In this document: piece by piece, positions 9,132-17,584 of the stretch
Layout of the letters: every line of letters starts with the position of its first letter
Position numbering within the stretch: position 1 is the stretch's first letter
From: Alkalibacillus aidingensis
GTDB lineage: Bacteria; Bacillota; Bacilli; Bacillales; Alkalibacillaceae
DNA: 64,000 bases
Assembly: GCF_014595945.1 (NCBI RefSeq)
Contig: NZ_JABXWU010000002.1
Span: forward strand, 248,001 to 312,000
Direction of reading: 5' to 3'
The notes under the pieces: model-generated
Told to the model about the DNA's origin: nothing
Database searches by the model: none
The model's input: the letters and a program-made list of their open reading frames with translations, nothing else
Position numbers and translations under genes: made by a program

Positions 9132-9170
9132 AAAAAAGCCAAGATTCATCCTATGATGATTCTTGGCTTT
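9132..9170 (-). terminator. Intrinsic terminator after the nucleoside hydrolase gene
   Basis: A 13-bp stem with one mismatch (GCCAAGATTCATC at 9138-9150 with GATGATTCTTGGC at 9155-9167) and a 4-base loop. On the minus strand it is followed by a run of U, which fits the end of the long minus-strand transcript that finishes with the nucleoside hydrolase gene. Confidence 0.75.
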
Positions 9171-9195
9171 CTTGGCTTTTTAACCGATCATCGAT

Positions 9196-10137
9196 TTAAC
9201 GATCAAAACTACTCAAAAATAAGTCTACAAATCGCTCACGGTCAACGCCGTATAGGACATGAATATTAGGGTCCATGCCTGTCTGACGCATATGATCAAC
9301 CACTGTGGCACCAGACGTATGTCTACCTTCACACTCTACTTTTGCATAGAAGTCATCACCTTGAAACAAGCTCGGGTCAATAACATAGGCAGCAGCACAT
9401 AAATCATGGAGGCGTACAACCTCTTCATAATAGGATTCGTGGAAAGGCGAAGCCCCTTGTGCATCCTTATAAAATTGCAACATATGATGAAGCATTTCAG
9501 CTAGTTCTGTTCCTTTCCCCTTTAAGCGTGCTAAATCTTGATCATCTAAATACGCTTTATGGGTAACATCTAAACCACTCATCACAACAGGTACTCCACT
9601 GTTAAACACAAGTTCAGCCGCTTCAGGGTCCACATAGATATTAAATTCTGCTTGAGGTGTGACATTACCACCTTTAACTGCTCCACCCATAACAGAAATC
9701 TGTTTAATCTTCGGCTTAACTTCTGGATGAGCCAAAAGAAGTGCCCCCACATTTGTTAGTGGTCCTGTCGCAATAATCGTCACTGGCTCGGTCGTTTCTT
9801 TTAAAGTCGCTAACATTGCTTCAATCGCCGTACGATCGCTTTCTTCTAAGCTTGGCTCGGGTAACTCAACACCACCAATTCCAGACTCACCATGTATATG
9901 ATCAGCAATAACCAAATCACGAAGAAACGGTTTCTCAAGGCCTCGAGCAATCTCTACCTTTTCATTTATGTAGCTGACAAATCGAAGCGCGTTACTGACC
10001 ACTTTATCTTGAGTTTGATTACCCGCACTTGTAGTAATTAATTTGACATCTGTCTTCTCATGACGTAAAGCTAACAATAGCATCATGACATCATCAATAC
10101 CTGGGTCGCAATCAATAATAGTAGGAATTCTGTTCAT
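9196..10137 (-). CDS. Inosine-uridine preferring nucleoside hydrolase
   Basis: A 313-residue IunH-family enzyme. The calcium/ribose-binding motif DCDPGIDD is at residues 9-16, the asparagine-bearing segment in the GGNVTPQAEFNIYVDP stretch is in the middle, and the distal calcium-ligand Asp is in the segment HDLCAAAYVIDP. The enzyme hydrolyses ribonucleosides to free base and ribose in the cytosol. The ATG at 10137 is chosen because it follows GGGAG at good spacing; an in-frame start 27 bases upstream has none. It is the last gene of the minus-strand series and lies 47 bp behind the FAD oxidase gene. Ribose released here could feed the ribokinase encoded in the rbs operon. Confidence 0.9.
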   Translation of the reverse strand: MNRIPTIIDCDPGIDDVMMLLLALRHEKTDVKLITTSAGNQTQDKVVSNALRFVSYINEKVEIARGLEKPFLRDLVIADHIHGESGIGGVELPEPSLEESDRTAIEAMLATLKETTEPVTIIATGPLTNVGALLLAHPEVKPKIKQISVMGGAVKGGNVTPQAEFNIYVDPEAAELVFNSGVPVVMSGLDVTHKAYLDDQDLARLKGKGTELAEMLHHMLQFYKDAQGASPFHESYYEEVVRLHDLCAAAYVIDPSLFQGDDFYAKVECEGRHTSGATVVDHMRQTGMDPNIHVLYGVDRERFVDLFLSSFDR

Positions 10138-10184
10138 CGTTATGTCTCCCTTGTTATATGTCATACACTAACAATTATAGCAAA

Positions 10185-11282
10185 TTACCTTAGTGGGTCA
10201 TAATAGGACAGATCGACTTCTACCTCTTCACCCAAAGCTAACTGTCCAATTAGCTTACCGACATAAGGACCTATCGTTAAACCAGAAGGACCTAAGCCAG
10301 TCGCAACAATGAGGTTATCAAAGTCTGATACTCTTCCTAATAACGGCTTGTAGTCTGGCCCCATCGGTCTAAACCCAATACGCACCTCTCCTAGAGTCGC
10401 ATCACGTAAACCTGGAGCCACTGTTAATCCTTCATGTAAAACTTCATGGACTCCCCCTGCTGTCAATCGATAATCAAAGCCACTACCTGTCTCACGAGTC
10501 GCACCAAAGACAACCCTTGAGTCCTCAAAAGCTAACATATAATGGCTCGTCTGCGGTAGAACAACCGGCCAATCTCTAGTATCTTGTTCCGTATAAACAT
10601 GAGCAATTTGACCACGCTGAGGCTCTAATGTAAGGTCAACACCGATTGGGGCAAGAAGGTCCTTCGACCAAGCACCAGCTGCTAGAATCACTTGTTTTAC
10701 GGCCATGTTGCCACGACCTGTCTCAATGTAAACCTCACCATCATCACTCGCCAAGCTTATCTCCTCTTCTAAAAGCTCGCCACCATGTTTCTGAAATCCT
10801 TTTAATAAAGCTTCATTTAATTTTTGCCCATCAACACGAGCTCCACCAGACACATAGACCGCAGAAACATCATCTTGTAAAGGGGGGAACATCTCTTTTG
10901 CTTCTTCGTTGTTTAACTTCCTAACCTCACCAACAAAATCCGTCTCCTCCCTTTTACTAACAGCTTCTTGGTAAAGACGGTCTAGATCTTCTTCATCTTG
11001 ACCTAATGCCAAAGCACCACACAACTGATAACCTGTCTCAAGGTCTGAATCTTGCTTTAACTCCTCAACCAATTCAGGGTAATAAATGGCCCCAGCCCTC
11101 GCCAAACGGTACAAGTCAGGGTCCTTTCTACTAGACACCCAAGGACAAACAATCCCAGCACCAGCTTTCGTTGCCTTCCCTTTAAAATCGGCATCGACTA
11201 ATAAGACATCCACACCTCGTTTTTGTAAATAATAAGCAATTGAAGTGCCTAGAATACCAGCGCCAACGACAACCTGTTTCAT
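10185..11282 (-). CDS. FAD-dependent oxidoreductase of the D-amino acid/glycine/sarcosine oxidase family
   Basis: A 365-residue DAO-family flavoprotein. The dinucleotide-binding motif GAGILGTSIAYYLQKRG lies at residues 8-24, the second FAD segment is near 40-60, and the C-terminal FAD motif is VATGLGPSGLTIGP near 328-341. Family members oxidise amines or amino acids (glycine, sarcosine, proline, D-amino acids), making H2O2 or reducing the respiratory chain. It lies 81 bp after the Gfo/Idh gene, in the same orientation as the TRAP/HPS operon. A demethylating member such as sarcosine oxidase would release formaldehyde, the substrate of the hexulose-6-phosphate synthase encoded nearby; that link is inference only. 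Confidence 0.82.
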   Translation of the reverse strand: MKQVVVGAGILGTSIAYYLQKRGVDVLLVDADFKGKATKAGAGIVCPWVSSRKDPDLYRLARAGAIYYPELVEELKQDSDLETGYQLCGALALGQDEEDLDRLYQEAVSKREETDFVGEVRKLNNEEAKEMFPPLQDDVSAVYVSGGARVDGQKLNEALLKGFQKHGGELLEEEISLASDDGEVYIETGRGNMAVKQVILAAGAWSKDLLAPIGVDLTLEPQRGQIAHVYTEQDTRDWPVVLPQTSHYMLAFEDSRVVFGATRETGSGFDYRLTAGGVHEVLHEGLTVAPGLRDATLGEVRIGFRPMGPDYKPLLGRVSDFDNLIVATGLGPSGLTIGPYVGKLIGQLALGEEVEVDLSYYDPLR

Positions 11283-11363
11283 ATCGGTCCCTCCTCTTTA
11301 ATCCTAATATATCATAAGAAAAAGGAGATAGACTGTTAGAAAAACTCATATTCACTGATTTTT

Positions 11364-12311
11364 TTAACACCCTTCAACAATAGAGACAACTTGCTTACTT
11401 ATATCACGATAATAGTGATAGGCATGCTCATCTCGTTCAAGAATCATCCTAGCAAAGTTCTCAATCTGGTAACTCATATTAGGAAGAGGTTCCTCAGTTT
11501 TAAGTAATTGACTTTCGTCTTTAATCGGTTGAAACTGAATCTGGCTTATAGGTGCAGGATTATCTATAATCAACGTTCCCTTCTCACCTTGGAATTCTCC
11601 ATAATTATAAGAGGTTGATAGTTTAGAACACATCAAAACACAATTAAACTCGTCATACTCGAGCACCAACGTACCGCTTCCATCCACACCAGTATGTAAC
11701 CGAACTGGGAAGTATGTAGACGAATTAGGTGCACCAAAAAGAGCAATGACAAGACTAAGTGGATAAACTCCTAAATCTCTTAGAGCACCACCACCCATTT
11801 CCTTAGAAAAAACACTGGCAACCTCTCCTTGTAAAAAAGCATCATACTTAGAAGAGTATCTAATCCTATGTAGGTAAACACTTCTTACCTTTCCGACCTG
11901 ATTTAAGGATTCAGCCAACTTCTTAAAATTAGGCGTATGAAGGTTGCGCATTGCCTCAAAAAGATATACTCCTTGGCGATCAGCCTCTTCATAAGCTTGA
12001 GACCACTCATCCACCGTCATAAACATCGGCTTCTCACAAATGACATGCTTCTTTTTCTTTAAACATTGCATAACATGGTCAAAGTGAAAGGTATTCGGTG
12101 TGGCAACATACACACAATCAATCCCTGAATCAGTTAACATGTCGGCTAAATTTGTATAATGTGTCGAGATACTAAACTTTTTGGCTAAAGAAGAAGCCGT
12201 GTCTTCATTTCTTGAAAACACAGCTACTACATCGACATGATTGACATATTGAGTCGCATCAATAAAGGAATGGGTAATCTGGCTTGTACCCATGGTTGCA
12301 ATCTTAAGCAT
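11364..12311 (-). CDS. Gfo/Idh/MocA family NAD(P)-dependent oxidoreductase
   Basis: A 315-residue dehydrogenase with an N-terminal Rossmann segment (KIATMGTSQITHSFIDA, a slightly unusual glycine pattern) and the family motif CEKPMFMT near residue 93, followed by the C-terminal substrate-binding domain with GGGALRDLGVYPL near 172-184. Such enzymes oxidise sugars, inositols or their derivatives using NAD(P). It starts five bases after the hexulose-6-phosphate synthase stop, with an AAAGGGG site, so it belongs to that operon. The exact substrate is unknown and may be the sugar acid imported by the TRAP system. Confidence 0.85.
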   Translation of the reverse strand: MLKIATMGTSQITHSFIDATQYVNHVDVVAVFSRNEDTASSLAKKFSISTHYTNLADMLTDSGIDCVYVATPNTFHFDHVMQCLKKKKHVICEKPMFMTVDEWSQAYEEADRQGVYLFEAMRNLHTPNFKKLAESLNQVGKVRSVYLHRIRYSSKYDAFLQGEVASVFSKEMGGGALRDLGVYPLSLVIALFGAPNSSTYFPVRLHTGVDGSGTLVLEYDEFNCVLMCSKLSTSYNYGEFQGEKGTLIIDNPAPISQIQFQPIKDESQLLKTEEPLPNMSYQIENFARMILERDEHAYHYYRDISKQVVSIVEGC

Positions 12312-12316
12312 AAACC

Positions 12317-12937
12317 TTACCCCTTTATGGTTTCACGAATATTTTTAGCAACAGCTACAGGATCTTTGGCTTTAGTGATAGCACTTCCAACAATGACCAT
12401 ATCAGGATTTCCTTCAGCCACTTGCTCAGCCGTATCCTCATTAATGCCACCAGCAACAGCTACTTCAAATGGAAAACCATCAACCAGCTTAAATAGTTCT
12501 GAATTAAAGACCCCTTCTTTTTGTTGGTCTTTGCCAACGTGTAAGCTAACTAAATCGACATTTAGATCGGTTAACTTTTGTAACGGTTCTTGATCCTTTA
12601 CTTCAAGCAGGTCAACCATCACACGGCCACCGAACTCCTCTGCTACCGTCATGGTATCTTGAATCGTAAGTGGTGAGGAAAAAGCCATCACTGTCACGAT
12701 GTCAGATCCAGCTTCAAAGGCTTGTTTCGCTTCATGTCCACCTGCATCACACGTTTTCATATCAGACAAGATTATATGGTTGGGAAAAGCTTTTCTAATT
12801 TCTCTTACAATCGCCATCCCGTACTCTTTAATAACACCTGTACCGACTTCAATAATATCAATCTGCTCTTGGGTTTCGTTTAAAACGTTCATACATTCAT
12901 CCCACGTTAAACGATCAAGTGCTAATTGTAATTTCAC
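12317..12937 (-). CDS. hxlA: 3-hexulose-6-phosphate synthase (HPS), OMP decarboxylase superfamily
   Basis: A 206-residue (beta/alpha)8 protein of the HPS/keto-gulonate-phosphate decarboxylase family. The characteristic metal and catalytic motif DMKTCDAGG lies near residues 59-67, preceded by VGTGVIKEYG; both look more like HPS than like UlaD. HPS condenses formaldehyde with ribulose 5-phosphate to hexulose 6-phosphate, or runs in reverse. It starts with GTG after a GGAGG site. Its partner isomerase gene, hxlB, is not adjacent but at 18225-18779 in the same operon, and ribose-5-phosphate isomerase lies between. A decarboxylase role on a keto-hexonate phosphate is the main alternative. Confidence 0.82.
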   Translation of the reverse strand: MKLQLALDRLTWDECMNVLNETQEQIDIIEVGTGVIKEYGMAIVREIRKAFPNHIILSDMKTCDAGGHEAKQAFEAGSDIVTVMAFSSPLTIQDTMTVAEEFGGRVMVDLLEVKDQEPLQKLTDLNVDLVSLHVGKDQQKEGVFNSELFKLVDGFPFEVAVAGGINEDTAEQVAEGNPDMVIVGSAITKAKDPVAVAKNIRETIKG

Positions 12938-12962
12938 TTAAGAATCCTCCCTTTCTTGAAAT

Positions 12963-13913
12963 CTATCGTTCAATTCTCTCGACTTCTCCAAGCTTCATTT
13001 GAACATCTTCTAAATATGGAAGGCCTTCGTTATCACCCATAACACCCACTACCATGGAACCAATTGTGTTGGCAAAACGTAAAGACTTCTCTAACGACCA
13101 ACCATTTAAATACGCATATAAATAACCAGAATCAAATCCATCACCAGCACCAACCGTATCCACGACTTTAGAAGGTGGGACAGGAGGGGCTTCAATCATT
13201 TCCCCGTTATGGTAGCCAATTGATCCATCGCCACCTTGCTTTAAGATGATATGGTCGATTTGGTATGGCTCACACGCCTTTATAATGGTCTCGGGTTCAT
13301 TTTCACCGAGAATGATCTCCATTTCTTCTACCCCTGCTAATAAGATGTCGACATCAGGCAGGAAAGATTTCAGCACTTCACTAGCACGTTCTTTACTCCA
13401 GAGTTTCAAACGGATATTAGGATCAAACGAAATCGTTAATCCGTGCTTTTTAGCTAATTTAATCGCGTGTCTCGTGATCTCTAAGTTCTGTTCCGTTACA
13501 GCCGGGAAAATCCCCGTAATATGAAGGATTTTAGCCTGTTCAAAAAACTCATCCGATAAATCTTCAGGACTCATGGTAAGTGTCGGCGAGTTGTCACGAT
13601 AATAAAATGTTCTGACACTGCCATCCTCCATAATCTCTTTGAAATTTAATGAGGTTGGATGGCCATCTACTAGTTCCACTTCGGAAATATCGATCCCTTC
13701 ACCACGCGCAAAGTTGCGAATAAATTTGCCAAACTCATCATTACCTAGCCGACTGATCCATCCAGCATCTAAACCTAGTCTAGAACAACCAATCGCCACA
13801 TTAAGCTCAGCACCACCAATGTTACGTTGAAAGGAATCAACAAACTTCATCGGACCCGTTTTTGACGGGTTAAATGCAATCATGGCATCTCCGATTGTTA
13901 TGATGTCATTCAT
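12963..13913 (-). CDS. kdgK: PfkB family sugar kinase, probable 2-dehydro-3-deoxygluconokinase
   Basis: A 316-residue ribokinase-fold kinase. The N-terminal motif GGAELNVAIGCSRLG is near residues 33-47, and the C-terminal ATP/anion-hole signature DTVGAGDGFDSGYLYA is near 250-265 with the catalytic Asp. The overall pattern, including the FYYRDNSP stretch near 103, is that of KDG kinases, which phosphorylate 2-keto-3-deoxygluconate. The KDPG-type aldolase gene in the same operon would cleave the product to pyruvate and glyceraldehyde 3-phosphate. It lies 25 bp upstream of hxlA. Sugar specificity within PfkB is hard to read from sequence, so a different keto-sugar acid is possible. Confidence 0.82.
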   Translation of the reverse strand: MNDIITIGDAMIAFNPSKTGPMKFVDSFQRNIGGAELNVAIGCSRLGLDAGWISRLGNDEFGKFIRNFARGEGIDISEVELVDGHPTSLNFKEIMEDGSVRTFYYRDNSPTLTMSPEDLSDEFFEQAKILHITGIFPAVTEQNLEITRHAIKLAKKHGLTISFDPNIRLKLWSKERASEVLKSFLPDVDILLAGVEEMEIILGENEPETIIKACEPYQIDHIILKQGGDGSIGYHNGEMIEAPPVPPSKVVDTVGAGDGFDSGYLYAYLNGWSLEKSLRFANTIGSMVVGVMGDNEGLPYLEDVQMKLGEVERIER

Positions 13914-13926
13914 TTTGTAGTACCCC

Positions 13927-14619
13927 CTATGTTCGGTATGACTTGTTTTCTTTTTCTAATTCGATAACTTTATCTTCTACTCCAACGATGACACGGTCAG
14001 TCATACCAACAAATAAACCTGTGTCAACAACACCTGTCATTCCTTTTAATTGCTTATGACTTCTAATTGGTCTATTAATCTCATACGCATAGCAATCTAA
14101 AATATAGTTACCGTTATCAGAGATAAAAGGCTCACCGTCTTTAAGTCGTAGCTTGGGACGGTATCCTTCACACTCAATCTGTTGGCTCGTTTTCTCCCAA
14201 CCAAAGGGTAACACTTCTATAGGCAAAGTAGACTCTTTAAATTGCTCAACCATTTTTGAATCATCGACGATTATAATTAATTCTTTCGCCAATGCATCAA
14301 CGATTTTCTCTCTAACTAAAGAACCACCGCCACCTTTTAATAAATTGAAATGACGATCAACTTCATCTGCACCATCAATCGCAATATCAATATTCGTGTC
14401 CTTAGTTAAATTGATGAGTGGAATTCCAAACTCCTTCGCCCATCTTTCCGTACGTGTTGAAGTGGGGACTCCTGAAATCTGAAGTCCCTCTTTTACTAAC
14501 TTCCCAAGCTCTTCTAGTAAAAAGTAAACCGTTGACCCTGAGCCTAATCCTACTGTCATGCCATTTTCTATATATTTTAGAGAGGCTTTAGACGCTAATT
14601 GTTTCTTTTTATCTAACAT
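13927..14619 (-). CDS. rpiA: Ribose-5-phosphate isomerase A
   Basis: A 230-residue RpiA: the motif GLGSGSTVYFLLEEL near residues 24-38, IDGADEVDRHFNLLKGGGGS near 82-101 with the catalytic Asp and phosphate-binding Lys-Gly-Gly-Gly, and the REKIVD segment that follows. It interconverts ribulose 5-phosphate and ribose 5-phosphate. It lies 13 bp before kdgK and 17 bp after dctM, so it is inside the TRAP/HPS operon. That position supports a role in supplying or draining ribulose 5-phosphate, the co-substrate or product of HPS. Confidence 0.95.
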   Translation of the reverse strand: MLDKKKQLASKASLKYIENGMTVGLGSGSTVYFLLEELGKLVKEGLQISGVPTSTRTERWAKEFGIPLINLTKDTNIDIAIDGADEVDRHFNLLKGGGGSLVREKIVDALAKELIIIVDDSKMVEQFKESTLPIEVLPFGWEKTSQQIECEGYRPKLRLKDGEPFISDNGNYILDCYAYEINRPIRSHKQLKGMTGVVDTGLFVGMTDRVIVGVEDKVIELEKENKSYRT

Positions 14620-14636
14620 ACTTGATCACCTCAAGG

Positions 14637-15923
14637 TCAGAATAAATCTGGGTTTAACAGTTTCGGAATGTGCATAGCAACATCCGGGAAGAATGCAATA
14701 AATAATAGCACAGCTAAAATAATTGCAAGGAATGGTAATACCGCAACAAACGACCGTTCAATCGGCATTTTACCAATTTTAGCAGCAAGTAATAGACACA
14801 ACCCATAAGGAGGAGTAACTAATCCAACCGCTAAGGTCATGACGACAATTAAACCTAAGTGTACAGGATCTACTCCGAACTGAAGTGCAGTCGGTAAGAT
14901 CACCGGTACAAATAGTATCATCGCCGGAATCGCATCCATAAATGTTCCAATAAATAAGAAGAATAAGATGACGATTACGATGAAGACCCATTTAGCATCG
15001 ACATAATCAGTGAAGAAGGCTTGTGCTTTCATGCCTAACTGATAGTAACTCATTAACTCACCTAGTGCACCTGCTGCTGCTAAGGCAAATAAAGATAAGG
15101 AACTTAAGGCTAACGTATCAAATAAAATCTTCGGCAAATGATGTAATTTTAGTGTTTTATAGAAAAACATACTCACCAATAATGTGTAAACAGCTGCCAC
15201 TGCCGCTGCCTCTGTTGCCGTAAAGACACCTGCAACAATCCCACCGACAATAATAATCGGAGTCAATAATGCAGGAATGGATTCAAACATTAACTTAAAG
15301 AACTTCTTCGCCTCTACACGTTCCGTACGGGCAAAGTTTTTCTTACGAGCTAAAAAGTAAACAAAAATCATCATCGCCACAGCGACTAAAATTCCTGGAA
15401 TAATACCTGCTAAAAATAACGCACCAACTGAAGCGTTAGTAATTCCCGCGAAGATAATCATCGGAATACTCGGAGGAATAACCACCCCAACAGTTGAAGA
15501 AGCGGCAGTTACACCGACCGCGGTCTCTGTATCATATCCATGTTTTTTCATACTAGGAATTAGAATTTTACCAACACCAGCTGTGTCAGCCTGTGAAGCT
15601 CCTGACACACCCGCAAACATCATCGAAACTAAAATGTTAGCCTGTGCTAAACCACCACGAATCGAACCAACAATAGCTAAGGCGAACTCGATTAGTTTCT
15701 CAGAGACTTTACCTGAATTCATCAAGTTAGCAACTAGAATGAATAGAGGTACTGCTAGTAATACAAATGAATTAAGCTCATTCATCATTCGCATCGGCAC
15801 ACTCATCTCTGGAATATACTCGATACTAGAAATCCCGAGAAATGCAACAATACCAATAACGAAGGCAATCGGAACACCAATAATTAATAATACTAAAAAC
15901 GCTCCAACCAATAGATAACCCAT
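14637..15923 (-). CDS. dctM: TRAP transporter large permease DctM
   Basis: A 428-residue membrane protein with about twelve hydrophobic segments and typical DctM motifs: the VPLFILVANLMNSGK segment near residue 56, GVSGASQADTAGVG near 104 and VTPPYGLCLLLAAKIG near 368. DctM is the ion-coupled transport subunit of TRAP importers, usually driven by sodium. Its start codon overlaps the dctQ stop by one base (TAATG). The operon context points to a sugar acid or related carboxylate as substrate. Confidence 0.94.
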   Translation of the reverse strand: MGYLLVGAFLVLLIIGVPIAFVIGIVAFLGISSIEYIPEMSVPMRMMNELNSFVLLAVPLFILVANLMNSGKVSEKLIEFALAIVGSIRGGLAQANILVSMMFAGVSGASQADTAGVGKILIPSMKKHGYDTETAVGVTAASSTVGVVIPPSIPMIIFAGITNASVGALFLAGIIPGILVAVAMMIFVYFLARKKNFARTERVEAKKFFKLMFESIPALLTPIIIVGGIVAGVFTATEAAAVAAVYTLLVSMFFYKTLKLHHLPKILFDTLALSSLSLFALAAAGALGELMSYYQLGMKAQAFFTDYVDAKWVFIVIVILFFLFIGTFMDAIPAMILFVPVILPTALQFGVDPVHLGLIVVMTLAVGLVTPPYGLCLLLAAKIGKMPIERSFVAVLPFLAIILAVLLFIAFFPDVAMHIPKLLNPDLF

Positions 15924-16408
15924 TATTGTTGCACCTCCCCGGCTCTATAACGTTTAACGTGATCGATCAGATGAGATAGTGTATAAATAATCATCGTCCC
16001 TGCCATGATTGGAATAGAAATCCACACATAACCCATCTTCATAAAAGGTAAGGCCGTCCAAGTATAGTTCCAAAACTGCTCAACAACCTTTATTCCGAAG
16101 TAAAAAATCGCTATATTAAATAAAATAAGGAGTGTATCATTAAACATATTTAAGAAAAACTTCTTCGTTCCTTTTAATTTATTCTGTAAAATATCGAAGC
16201 TAAAGTGATCACGACGATTAACCATCACTGCAGCTCCCATAAAAACAGCCCAAACAAAGGAGTAGTTCGCAACTTCTTCTGTCCAAATAACAGATATCGA
16301 TAAATGCCTAGTGGTAATCTGAATCAATATGGCAAAGAAGAAGATTAATAGGGCCGCAATCCCTACAACAATTTGGGTTTTCTCGATGTATTTAACAACC
16401 TTATCCAC
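15923..16408 (-). CDS. dctQ: TRAP transporter small permease DctQ
   Basis: A small protein of about 161 residues with four transmembrane segments and the family pattern VIWTEEVANYSFVWAVFMG near residues 40-58. DctQ supports the large subunit DctM. A GTG start at 16408 is preferred, six bases after a GGAGG site; an in-frame TTG 15 bases upstream overlaps that site. A strong hairpin separates it from dctP upstream. Confidence 0.9.
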   Translation of the reverse strand: MDKVVKYIEKTQIVVGIAALLIFFFAILIQITTRHLSISVIWTEEVANYSFVWAVFMGAAVMVNRRDHFSFDILQNKLKGTKKFFLNMFNDTLLILFNIAIFYFGIKVVEQFWNYTWTALPFMKMGYVWISIPIMAGTMIIYTLSHLIDHVKRYRAGEVQQ

Positions 16409-16428
16409 ACTGACCCTCCTCAATTAAA

Positions 16429-16466
16429 TTGAAGGGACACTAAGCTTTAAGGCCGTGTCCCTTCAA
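16429..16466 (-). promoter_or_regulatory. Intercistronic hairpin between dctP and dctQ
   Basis: A perfect 12-bp stem (TTGAAGGGACAC and its complement) with a 14-base loop occupies most of the 71-bp gap between dctP and dctQ. On the minus strand it is followed only by a weak U-rich stretch. It is well placed to stabilise the upstream dctP message or cause partial termination, giving more binding protein than permease. Confidence 0.6.
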
Positions 16467-16479
16467 AGTTCATAAGTGT

Positions 16480-17544
16480 TTATCTTGCGTCTCTAATCAT
16501 TTCTAATAAGTGTTCAACACCTAATTCAGCAGCATATTCATCATGTAATGGTTCAGCAATTTCAATAAATGGCTCACGGTCAATTTCGTTAATCTCCGCG
16601 CCTTCTTCTACAGCAATCTCTTTATACTCATCTTCTTGAGCATATAAAGCTTCCCATTCAGCTTCTACTGATGCTTCTGCAGCTTTTAGAATAATTTCTT
16701 GTTGTTCTTCTGAATAATTATCGAATTCATTACCATTAATTAGTAAGAAACGTGTTGTATAGTCATGACCTGTCTCTGTAATGTACTCACCATTTGGAGT
16801 TCTGTGGTGATCCTGCTGTACAAAGTATGGGTATGCGTTTTCAGAAGAGTCAACAACGTTCTGTTGTAACGCTTGGTATAATTCACCCCATGCTACTGAC
16901 TGAGGAATCGCACCTACTCGCTCCCAGTAGTCAGCTACAACACCAGATGTTTGCGTACGAATAGACATACCTTCTAAATCTTCCATCTCTTGAATTGGCT
17001 CTTTACCATAGTAATGACGCACACCAGCTGTCCAGTAACCTAGTAATTTAAAGTCATTGTTTGATTGTTCATTAATAATCTCTGCCATTTCATCGCCAAC
17101 TTCACCAGTTACCACGTTTTCCCAGTGCTCATAGCTATCAAATAAGTATGGGAAAGCAAATAGATCGACTTCATTAATTCCAGTTGATGTCATAAATCCT
17201 GGTGATACTAATACAACATCAGCAGCACCTGTTTGTAGTTTTTCAACTAATTCTGCTTCTTCAGTACCAATTGTACCTGCGTGAACCTCAACTTCAATCT
17301 GACCATCTGATTCAGCCTCTGCAACTTCTTTAAACTCTACTAAACCATCTTGATATGGATTTTCAGGGTCAGTTTGGTTATGAGCTGCAACTAGCTTAAT
17401 AGGCTCTACCTCTTCAGTAGCTTCTGTATTGTCATTGTCTCCCTCAGAATCCTGAGAACCTTCTGCCTCGCCTGAATCATCGCCACAAGCAGTAAGAATT
17501 CCTGCAACTAAAATAGCTGCTAATAATAGAAGTAATTTCTTCAT
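16480..17544 (-). CDS. dctP: TRAP transporter solute-binding lipoprotein DctP
   Basis: A 354-residue extracytoplasmic binding protein. The signal peptide ends in a lipobox (AGILTAC, Cys20), so it is tethered to the membrane; an acidic linker rich in Asp, Glu and Ser follows. The DctP fold is recognisable from EPIKLVAAHNQTDPENPYQD near residue 47, from GMSIRTQTSG near 198 with the conserved ligand-binding Arg, and from VDSSENAYPYF near 231. The ligand carboxylate binds that Arg in this family. A GGGGAG site precedes the ATG. The ligand is likely a sugar acid, judging from the kinase and aldolase in the operon. Confidence 0.93.
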   Translation of the reverse strand: MKKLLLLLAAILVAGILTACGDDSGEAEGSQDSEGDNDNTEATEEVEPIKLVAAHNQTDPENPYQDGLVEFKEVAEAESDGQIEVEVHAGTIGTEEAELVEKLQTGAADVVLVSPGFMTSTGINEVDLFAFPYLFDSYEHWENVVTGEVGDEMAEIINEQSNNDFKLLGYWTAGVRHYYGKEPIQEMEDLEGMSIRTQTSGVVADYWERVGAIPQSVAWGELYQALQQNVVDSSENAYPYFVQQDHHRTPNGEYITETGHDYTTRFLLINGNEFDNYSEEQQEIILKAAEASVEAEWEALYAQEDEYKEIAVEEGAEINEIDREPFIEIAEPLHDEYAAELGVEHLLEMIRDAR

Positions 17545-17584
17545 GATCTAACTCCCCTTATTTATAATTTATTATTTATATAGA

